From Discostella pseudostelligera (Eukaryota > Bacillariophyta > Thalassiosirophyceae > Thalassiosirales > Thalassiosiraceae), in the NCBI GenBank assembly GCA_036940085.1, contig JALLBK010001219.1, positions 1 through 13,157 of the forward strand: DNA of 13,157 nt, written 5' to 3'. Below are positions 8,181 to 13,157 of the stretch, piece after piece; position 1 is the stretch's first letter, and every line of letters starts with the position of its first letter. Both the position numbers and the translations under genes were made by a program. The notes under the pieces are model-generated. The model made no database searches. It worked only from the letters and a program-made list of their open reading frames with translations, and had not been told where the DNA came from.

Positions 8181-10130
8181 ATGCATGGACATGGACCCAT
8201 GAACATCCTATCCACCATTCGACTTTGTTGCTGCCTTCTTGCCTCGCCACCATCCGCTACATTTCTGGCAAGCAAGCAAGCCGCCCATTCTTCTCTCCTC
8301 GTTGCGGCATTTCGAACGGGGACCGGCGCACGACGACGACCTTCTTCGCCGGGTGTCCGATTTGCGCCATTGGCAGTGGCATTGGTGCCGACAACCTACT
8401 CCGCAAGCCTCCTGCATTATTACCAACCGCGCTTCACGCCATTATTTCACGGCGCATCCACATCTTTTCATTCACCGCATCAGCTGCTTCGACCCCACCA
8501 ACAAGTTATTGGTAGTAGTACAGCATTGACACTCTTACCTACCATGCCACGACGATCTACTCGCAATCGTACCACCCTTGCCAGTGGCACAAACGACGAT
8601 ATCAATCCAATCAATGGCAATGAGGCCACAACATCTATCGAAGAACAGAACTCTTCAGCTGCGATCAATGATTCATTGAAAGGGACCGATAAAACTAAGA
8701 CAGTCGACGATGCTGCTCCCAAGAAAAAGACGACAACATCGAATAAGAAATCGACATCACCCAAAAAGAAAGCTGCGGCTACCAAATCTGACACTAAGAA
8801 CAACAAAAAAGCAGCAGAAGCATTGACAAACAAAAATGGCGATGCACCCAAAAAACGAAAGACCAAGAATTTAGCACCGGCAAATGATGAAGATGCGGAT
8901 ACTACCACCCCTACCAGCATCACCGAAGAGCAGCAACAGCAGCAGCAACAACCTGAGCAGCAGCAGGAGGAGGAGGAGGAGGAGGCACCAAAGAAAAAGG
9001 CAAAGAAAGCACCCACCCATCAACAATGGACCGAAATCACACCCCTCATCAAACATTGGGATGCTGCACATGCCATGAAATCTACCGGTTCCTACACGTT
9101 TACCATCCTTTCATGGAATGTGGCTGGATTACGTGCACTCATCAAGAATCATCCCAATACATTGTCCGATCTCGCCAACAGGTATGATGTCGATGTATTG
9201 TGTTTGCAAGAGACGAAATTGCAAGAGGGGCATATGGACGATGTCAAACTCAAATTAAAGGAATATTTTGAGGAGAAGTTAAGTGGGTATGATGGATATT
9301 TTGGTTATTCGATGGAGAAGAAGGGATATTCTGGCACAGCCATGTTTATCAAACGTAGGAAGACGGTGGAAGATGGAGAGGATGGCAATGGAAAGAAGGT
9401 GGATGCATCGAAGAATAAGAAGAAGCAGGCTACGTTGGGTGCATTTTTCGCCCCTGCCAAGAAAGATGATGAAACAACAACCTCTCCGGGTGCCGAATCA
9501 GGAGAGAATAAATCATCGACTGGTAACATCGCCATATCTCATCTTCGACCAATCAAGGTGGAAACTACACTCGGTCTACCATCCCACGATGGCGAGGGAC
9601 GTTTCATCACGGCTGAATTCCCTTTATTTCATCTCATGAATGTATACGTGCCCAACTCGGGCCAAAATCTCGATCGATTATCCTATCGTACTCAACAATG
9701 GGACTCCGACTTCCTGGCCAAGGTGCAACAATTAGAGAAGGAAACAAATAAACCAGTCTTGTGGCTTGGTGATTTGAATGTAGCACATAATGAGAAGGAT
9801 ACATGGAATGAGGGTGCAAAGCATTTAGCCAAGAGTGCGGGAACGACGGCGGAAGAGCGTGCCTCGTTTGCAAGGCAGTTGAAGGCTGGGTATGTCGATG
9901 CCTTTCGTCACTTGCATCCTGAAGGACGCGGGCATTATACGTATTGGAGTCAACGTGCGGGAAATCGAGCACCCAATAAGGGACTGAGACTGGATTATTT
10001 CATTTGCAGTAAAGATCTGATGGAAGATGATGCTAATGGGAAGGTTCGCGTGAGAGATTGCTTCATGGTTCCGGAGATTATGGGCAGTGATCACTGTCCC
10101 ATTGTGTTGGTAAGGGTGCATTGCGTATAA
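8181..10130 (+). CDS. AP endonuclease, ExoIII/APE1 family, with PIP-box insert and organelle-like presequence
   Basis: This base-excision-repair enzyme cuts DNA 5' to abasic sites. The frame encodes 649 aa without introns. Catalytic motifs are complete: SWNVAGLRA (N313), LQETK (E344), NVYVPN (Y489), GDLNVAH (D531, N533), LDYF (D605) and GSDHCP (D637, H638). Residues 1-121 contain no Asp or Glu and many Ser, Arg and His, like a mitochondrial or plastid presequence. An in-frame ATG at 8544 (M122, MPRRSTRNR, context ACCATGC) could start a nuclear form. Residues about 165-300 are a Lys-rich, histone-H1-like linker with Gln and Glu tracts. Between SGTAMFIKRR and ETTLGLP, where APE1 has a short connection, lies an insert of about 60 residues. 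It holds the PCNA-binding motif QATLGAFF (416-423) flanked by lysines. It lacks a visible C-terminal GRF zinc finger, unlike APE2. Confidence 0.9.
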   Translation: MHGHGPMNILSTIRLCCCLLASPPSATFLASKQAAHSSLLVAAFRTGTGARRRPSSPGVRFAPLAVALVPTTYSASLLHYYQPRFTPLFHGASTSFHSPHQLLRPHQQVIGSSTALTLLPTMPRRSTRNRTTLASGTNDDINPINGNEATTSIEEQNSSAAINDSLKGTDKTKTVDDAAPKKKTTTSNKKSTSPKKKAAATKSDTKNNKKAAEALTNKNGDAPKKRKTKNLAPANDEDADTTTPTSITEEQQQQQQQPEQQQEEEEEEAPKKKAKKAPTHQQWTEITPLIKHWDAAHAMKSTGSYTFTILSWNVAGLRALIKNHPNTLSDLANRYDVDVLCLQETKLQEGHMDDVKLKLKEYFEEKLSGYDGYFGYSMEKKGYSGTAMFIKRRKTVEDGEDGNGKKVDASKNKKKQATLGAFFAPAKKDDETTTSPGAESGENKSSTGNIAISHLRPIKVETTLGLPSHDGEGRFITAEFPLFHLMNVYVPNSGQNLDRLSYRTQQWDSDFLAKVQQLEKETNKPVLWLGDLNVAHNEKDTWNEGAKHLAKSAGTTAEERASFARQLKAGYVDAFRHLHPEGRGHYTYWSQRAGNRAPNKGLRLDYFICSKDLMEDDANGKVRVRDCFMVPEIMGSDHCPIVLVRVHCV

Positions 10131-10449
10131 TGCTTATGTCGATAGATTTTCACCTCTCATTCTCAACTCTATGAACAACCACCGTTTCCATCATTTCGTT
10201 GCTGTTATCCAAGGAGATGGAAATCAAAAGTAGATGGTAACGTCTACCTTTGGGATTCAAACTACATCTATATCGTAAGTAATAAGTGCATACTCAACGC
10301 TATCCATGCTTCGAATCTCTTCGAATATGAACAGTGGCATTGACCTCCCAGTGATCCATAGAAATAATCCAGATTGTAGTTGAAGCACTCAGTTACAAAT
10401 AAGTTGTTTATTCAATTATTGTGTGTGCATTGCCTCTTCATCCTCTAAC
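10131..10449. other. intergenic between convergent endonuclease and phosphoribulokinase genes
   Basis: This 319-bp gap between two stop codons should hold both 3' UTRs. The only signal seen is the minus-strand AATAAA at 10413-10408. No gene or structured repeat was found. Confidence 0.5.
10408..10413 (-). terminator. polyadenylation signal AATAAA of phosphoribulokinase
   Basis: TTTATT on the plus strand reads AATAAA on the minus strand, 37-42 bases past the phosphoribulokinase stop codon, a usual distance for a poly(A) signal. Confidence 0.5.
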
Positions 10450-11628
10450 TTATGCCGATGCCGCCGCCGCAACCTTATTGGCCGTCAACTTCGCCGTAGC
10501 CGCCTTCTTGTTGTACAATTCACGAATAGCAAAGGCCGCCAAAGTTTGCATCAATCCAGTACCATTGTTCGATCCGGGGGAGTCAGCAAGACTGAGCATG
10601 GCTTGGGTCACCTCTCCATAGAACTTGGAGTTGGCATTTCCCAAGTTGGATTCAACGTAGACCAATTCTTGGATGTTGTCAAAGTTTCCATCCATTTCGA
10701 GGACGGAAACATCGTTACCGAAATACTGTTCTTGGGTGTAGGCAAGCTTAATTCCGGGAGCGGGGCTGGAAAGCTTGTCGGCGGAGGGAACCCAGGAGAT
10801 GGTAGATCCTTCATCAAAGAGGTAGGTGGGGTTGAAGTCCTGAACGCCCTTCTTTTGGATGGCACGGACCTTCAATGTCTTCTTATCATTGGGGTCCAAG
10901 TCGGTGGGGAGGACCTCAATGATGTAGTCGGCAAACTTCTTTTGGGGTTCAATGAAGGCATCAAAGTCAGGCTTTCGGGCTTCGATGGAGGCCATGATGG
11001 ATTCAAGGGAGTGGCCACGCTCTTCCATATCGCGTTGGATCTTCCAGTTGAGCTTCACCTCGGGGCTGATGTCAAGGTAGAGACTGAAGTCAATGAGGTC
11101 ACGGACACGCTCATCGACGAAGGGGTGAAGGCCCTCAATGATAATGACGGGGGTGGGTTCAATCTTTTCGGGTTCATCGAGTGTTCCATTGACGTGGTTG
11201 TAGATGGGCTTCATGATGGTCTTGCCCTCCTTGAGTGCCTTGACATGCTCGAACATGAGATCGAAGCGCTGCTCGGCGGTGTTTAGTGCGGTAAGACCGG
11301 AGACCTTGCGTCCAGTGCGGTCGTTGAGATGGTAATCATCGAGGCAGATGACCGTGGCCATGTCGGACACGAGGGTGTTCGTCTCCCATCCGCCGTTGCC
11401 AAATCCACCGCCGAGGGGTCCGCATTGATCACCGCCAAAGGTGGAGGTGACACGTCGCATGAAGGTAGATTTGCCGCAGCCGGAGTCGGCGGCAAGGCCG
11501 ATGACGATGGGCACCTCGCCATCCTTCAATGCCATCTGAAGAGATGAAGCGCGAAGGCCGGAGTTGCTGGGCATGAAGGCCGAGGCGGTGGCGGCCGCGA
11601 GGGCAACGATGGAGATGGAAAGCTTCAT
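10450..11628 (-). CDS. PRK: phosphoribulokinase, plastid-targeted (Calvin cycle)
   Basis: The enzyme phosphorylates ribulose 5-phosphate with ATP to make ribulose 1,5-bisphosphate in the plastid stroma. The protein is 392 aa without introns. The start at 11628 is chosen because MKLSISIVALAAATASAF is a signal peptide ending in the diatom ASAF-type motif, followed by a short Ser/Arg-bearing transit segment. The P-loop is GLAADSGCGKST (44-55). Further family motifs are VICLDDYHLNDRTGRK (93-108), IYNHVNGTLDEP, VIIIEGLHPFVDERVRDL and FVDERVR followed by DISPEVKLNWKIQRD. The protein has only three cysteines: C51 in the P-loop, C69 in a Gly-rich loop, and C95 in VICLDD. C51 and C95 match the plant redox pair, but 44 residues apart rather than 39. 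The C-terminal cysteine pair of plant and green-algal PRK is absent. The frame stays open 131 codons upstream, probably by chance. Confidence 0.95.
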   Translation of the reverse strand: MKLSISIVALAAATASAFMPSNSGLRASSLQMALKDGEVPIVIGLAADSGCGKSTFMRRVTSTFGGDQCGPLGGGFGNGGWETNTLVSDMATVICLDDYHLNDRTGRKVSGLTALNTAEQRFDLMFEHVKALKEGKTIMKPIYNHVNGTLDEPEKIEPTPVIIIEGLHPFVDERVRDLIDFSLYLDISPEVKLNWKIQRDMEERGHSLESIMASIEARKPDFDAFIEPQKKFADYIIEVLPTDLDPNDKKTLKVRAIQKKGVQDFNPTYLFDEGSTISWVPSADKLSSPAPGIKLAYTQEQYFGNDVSVLEMDGNFDNIQELVYVESNLGNANSKFYGEVTQAMLSLADSPGSNNGTGLMQTLAAFAIRELYNKKAATAKLTANKVAAAASA

Positions 11629-11945
11629 GGTTACACAGATGTATGTTTGAAGTGCTTTGACAATCGATGACGAAATTGTGTAATCTGGAGGCGAGGAAGA
11701 CGAGAGGCGTGCGGCAGGAGAACGACGTCGTCCTTCTCGATTGGATTTGGATGGAATGCAGATGCACTCTCCTTTGCCTTCCTTTGGTGGTGAATCCAAA
11801 GATGACGCGAACACACTCACACTCACATCTCGTGCAAGTACGTGGTCAACGTGGTGGGAAAAAGTGGCGGCAGCGTCGTCGGTCGGGGTGGATGACGTTC
11901 GTTGGGACACATGACCAATTGGGAGTCCATCGTCGCTGGGTTTTC

Positions 11946-11957
11946 TTTGGCGCGCCA
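11946..11957. promoter_or_regulatory. E2F-like motif TTTGGCGCGCCA
   Basis: It contains TTTGGCGC, a match to the E2F core TTTSGCGC, and a GGCGCGCC palindrome. It lies about 320 bp upstream of the phosphoribulokinase start. Function is inferred. Confidence 0.35.
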
Positions 11958-11987
11958 TTTTTGTAAAATTAAATTTTGAAATTAATG

Positions 11988-11996
11988 GCGGGAAAT
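11988..11996. promoter_or_regulatory. E2F-like motif GGCGGGAAA
   Basis: This is the reverse complement of TTTCCCGCC, 31 bp from the motif at 11946. It sits between the phosphoribulokinase and permuted tRNA genes, 58 bp before the tRNA 3' half. Confidence 0.35.
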
Positions 11997-12053
11997 TTCC
12001 ACCTATTTTTGCTAATTTCATATGCTTTATGCCGTCCCTGTTTCAATGTAGAC

Positions 12054-12131
12054 ATCAGGAGATTCCGGGTTCGAATCCCGGGCGGGTTTCTCTCTGACCC
12101 GTTGGCCCAACGGTAAGGCGCCTGACTACGG
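12054..12131 (+). tRNA. circularly permuted tRNA-Arg(ACG) gene
   Basis: The 3' half comes first (12054-12088, positions 38-72), then six or seven bases (CTCTCT, with T12089 as possible discriminator), then the 5' half (12096-12131, positions 1-37). Reordered, they give a full cloverleaf. Acceptor GACCCGT pairs with GCGGGTT over all 7 bp (two G-U). The D stem is GCC/GGC. Anticodon stem CCTGA pairs with TCAGG around loop CTACGGA (anticodon ACG, 12128-12130). T stem CCGGG/CCCGG surrounds TTCGAAT. Box B (GGTTCGAATCC, 12068-12078) precedes box A (TGGCCCAACGG, 12103-12113), opposite to a normal gene. Leader bases GTAG (12048-12051) pair with loop bases CTAC (12126-12129), leaving a 3-nt bulge ACA at the 3' cut site, as tRNA splicing endonuclease needs. 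The outer helix of a full bulge-helix-bulge is not seen. U73 and G1-U72 are unusual for Arg. Confidence 0.85.
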
Positions 12132-12147
12132 ATCTCTCAACTGACAA

Positions 12148-12158
12148 TTTTGCCTTTT
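12148..12158 (+). terminator. Pol III terminator of the permuted tRNA
   Basis: Two T4 runs (12148-12151 and 12155-12158) begin 17 bases after the 5' half. They would end a Pol III transcript that includes both halves and a short trailer. Confidence 0.5.
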
Positions 12159-12260
12159 GCCTCTCTTACATCCGTTTTCACTTTGCCCATTAAAATATTT
12201 TGACCACTGCCGGCAAACCAGCCAACCACAAACGGTTCGAAAGAGAAAATGCAATGGAGT

Positions 12261-12267
12261 AAAAAAA
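12261..12267 (-). terminator. Pol III terminator of tRNA-Pro
   Basis: A run of seven A on the plus strand is a T7 run on the minus strand, three bases after the tRNA-Pro 3' end, a typical strong Pol III stop. Confidence 0.7.
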
Positions 12268-12270
12268 TCC

Positions 12271-12342
12271 GGCTCACTCCGGGGATCGAACCCGGGACCT
12301 CCTGCACCCGAAGCAGGAATCATACCTCTAGACCAAGTGGGC
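12271..12342 (-). tRNA. tRNA-Pro(CGG)
   Basis: This is a 72-nt linear tRNA without intron. Anticodon stem CCTGC/GCAGG closes loop TTCGGGT, giving anticodon CGG (12310-12308), and G37 follows as usual for Pro. T stem CCGGG/CCCGG surrounds TTCGATC, and the discriminator is C73, usual for eukaryotic tRNA-Pro. The sequence around TTGGTCTAGAGGTATGATTC is close to known eukaryotic tRNA-Pro. The acceptor stem GCCCACT/AGTGAGC has one mismatch, C3 against A70. The gene converges on the permuted tRNA-Arg. Confidence 0.93.
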
Positions 12343-12389
12343 ACAATACCAATATCTGAATTTTTTAAATTTTAAACTATGTTTTTTGT

Positions 12390-12410
12390 GACTCCCACTC
12401 AGTGGGAGTC
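12390..12410. repeat. palindrome with 10-bp arms around one base
   Basis: GACTCCCACT (12390-12399) and AGTGGGAGTC (12401-12410) are exact reverse complements around a single C. As RNA it would fold into a tight hairpin. It lies about 50 bp upstream of the tRNA-Pro 5' end. No function is known. Confidence 0.6.
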
Positions 12411-12494
12411 TTTGGGATAGTGCAGTGAATAGAGTTGATGATTGATGATGCACACTTTTTTTAGAGTAGAGCCTAAAGTAGTTAATATAATAGT

Positions 12495-12641
12495 ATGAGG
12501 ATTATTTGTGGCTCATGGATGTGGATGGCTGCAGCAGCCACAGCTATCTTTATCAATACTACTTTTCTACAACATGGAAGAACACACTATGATGGACAAG
12601 ATCAAGATGCAACAACAGCAAGAGTAGACAATAGACAATGA
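12495..12641 (+). CDS. small open frame with a signal-anchor-like N-terminus (doubtful)
   Basis: A 48-codon frame starts MRIICGSWMWMAAAATAIF, a hydrophobic segment that could be a signal peptide or membrane anchor. It ends in a polar tail rich in Asp, Gln and Thr. It could be a tiny gene, the first exon of a gene interrupted by or running into the MITE, or chance. No homolog is recognised. Confidence 0.15.
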   Translation: MRIICGSWMWMAAAATAIFINTTFLQHGRTHYDGQDQDATTARVDNRQ

Positions 12642-12680
12642 AGCAAGAAGGAACAAAGAGGCAGCCAACCAAGATGCAGC

Positions 12681-12688
12681 CTAACACC
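12681..12688. repeat. target-site duplication, left copy (CTAACACC)
   Basis: This 8-bp sequence directly precedes the left terminal inverted repeat of the element and is identical to 13020-13027 on its right side. Confidence 0.85.
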
Positions 12689-13019
12689 TAGAGCTGTATC
12701 CCGATTGGACTTGGTGGTTCTCATGAGATTCGGGACGAGACAAGGGCTGGCGAGACGGGATTTTTGAGACTTAGTAGCGAGACAAAGGAGGGCTTTCTGC
12801 GTAGGAATAGGTACATTGACACATAGAGTGTACGTATGGGTATTTCTACGTGGCACATTGTACGTACAGTATTTACGACTTCACGTACACTTTACGTGCA
12901 TGTACGTAACTAGCCCTTCCGCTCGATCGTCTCGATCTCATCCCGGCGGGATGAGACCCCGATCTCATCCCGTCTCGTCCCAATCTCGAAACCAATTCTC
13001 GGACTGAGACACAGCTCTA
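12689..13019. mobile_element. hAT-type MITE (non-autonomous DNA transposon)
   Basis: This is a 331-bp element bounded by TAGAGCTGT (12689-12697) and its exact reverse complement ACAGCTCTA (13011-13019), flanked by perfect 8-bp duplications CTAACACC. The imperfect inverted arms extend further: GAGATTCGGGACGAGAC on the left matches the reverse complement of GTCTCGTCCCAATCTC on the right. The 8-bp duplication and a terminus fitting YARNG are typical of the hAT superfamily. The interior encodes no transposase. It is rich in TACGTA/GTACGT-type words (12790-12910) and has a 10-bp-arm palindrome (12936-12956, TCTCATCCCG/CGGGATGAGA), which may be transposase-binding subterminal repeats. The intact duplications suggest a fairly recent insertion. 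Confidence 0.85.
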
Positions 13020-13027
13020 CTAACACC
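13020..13027. repeat. target-site duplication, right copy (CTAACACC)
   Basis: Identical to 12681-12688 and directly adjoining the right terminal inverted repeat of the MITE. Confidence 0.85.
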
Positions 13028-13133
13028 ATGATGGAATGTATGGTGGGTTTCCTTTTAGCAGAGTTGGTTTCTTGGTACTCTTAGAAGAAGATAGTCACCA
13101 TACTAGTAGTACTTTGTGCCTTGTTGCTTGATA

Positions 13134-13157
13134 CTGAATGCTGAATGCTGAATGCTG
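13134..13157. repeat. heptamer tandem repeat (CTGAATG)
   Basis: Three full copies of CTGAATG plus CTG run to the window edge, so the true array length is unknown. Between the MITE and this repeat (13028-13133) nothing was recognised. Confidence 0.8.

Larger units (their letters stand above)
11629..12053. other. upstream region of phosphoribulokinase and of the permuted tRNA
   Basis: This holds the phosphoribulokinase promoter and 5' UTR on the minus strand, and the leader of the permuted tRNA on the plus strand. Two E2F-like motifs lie at 11946-11957 and 11988-11996. An in-frame minus-strand extension from 12021 exists but would bury the plastid signal peptide. No further gene is supported. 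Confidence 0.5.

Noticed and set aside
8199..8320. Diatom plastid ASAF motif in the AP endonuclease presequence
   Set aside because: PSATF and VAAF resemble it only loosely, and the hydrophobic stretch is short, so plastid rather than mitochondrial targeting cannot be claimed.
8480..9016. 178-codon minus-strand open frame within the AP endonuclease
   Set aside because: It is the complement of Lys/Gln/Glu-rich repeats and has Cys and Leu runs typical of a shadow frame.
10423..11286. 287-codon plus-strand open frame antisense to phosphoribulokinase
   Set aside because: It mirrors a highly conserved gene with codon bias; the protein is Gly/Val-rich without any recognisable motif.
11629..12021. 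In-frame 131-codon N-terminal extension of phosphoribulokinase starting at 12021
   Set aside because: The signal peptide and ASAF motif at 11628 must be N-terminal to work. The extension is low-complexity, has no transit-like features and runs through E2F-like motifs.
12225..12245. GGTTCGAA at about 12232 as a T arm completing the 5' tRNA-Arg half in normal order
   Set aside because: The flanking bases do not form a T stem, no matching acceptor strand follows, and T4 terminators lie between it and the 5' half.

Overview
The window looks like nuclear DNA of a photosynthetic eukaryote, most probably a diatom (perhaps a centric one). Two observations support this. The phosphoribulokinase gene begins with a bipartite plastid signal carrying an ASAF-type cleavage motif. 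Two of the protein genes are split by short GT-AG introns of 81-94 bp, while the other three appear intronless.

Layout, left to right: a possible 3' end of an unidentified gene (1-104); a long intergenic stretch with E2F-like motifs; a nine-exon APC-superfamily amino acid/polyamine permease of the plant PUT/LAT type (822-3088, +); a three-exon TALE homeodomain protein (3155-4617, -), whose stop lies only 66 bp from the permease stop; an intronless THO complex subunit 5 gene (5116-7803, -); a 377-bp shared promoter with tandem repeats and a perfect E2F-like site; an intronless AP endonuclease (8181-10130, +) with an acid-free presequence and a PCNA-binding motif inserted in the catalytic fold; and plastid phosphoribulokinase (10450-11628, -), convergent with the endonuclease. 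The right end holds two Pol III genes: a tRNA-Arg(ACG) whose halves are in circularly permuted order (12054-12131, +) and an ordinary tRNA-Pro(CGG) (12271-12342, -). A hAT-type MITE with perfect 8-bp target-site duplications follows (12689-13019), and a heptamer tandem repeat runs off the end.

The most unusual object is the permuted tRNA gene. Its 3' half, with the T arm and box B, lies upstream of its 5' half, with the D arm, box A and anticodon. Joined at the canonical 37/38 intron site the halves form a full cloverleaf. The upstream flank supplies bases that pair with anticodon-loop bases 32-35, as expected for tRNA splicing endonuclease. Permuted tRNAs are known from a red alga, green picoalgae, a nucleomorph and an archaeon; I do not know of an established diatom case.

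The protein genes do not form one pathway. The endonuclease (DNA repair), THOC5 (mRNA export) and phosphoribulokinase (carbon fixation) are housekeeping genes. E2F-like motifs near several promoters suggest possible S-phase-linked expression. All identifications come from reading motifs; no database search was run.
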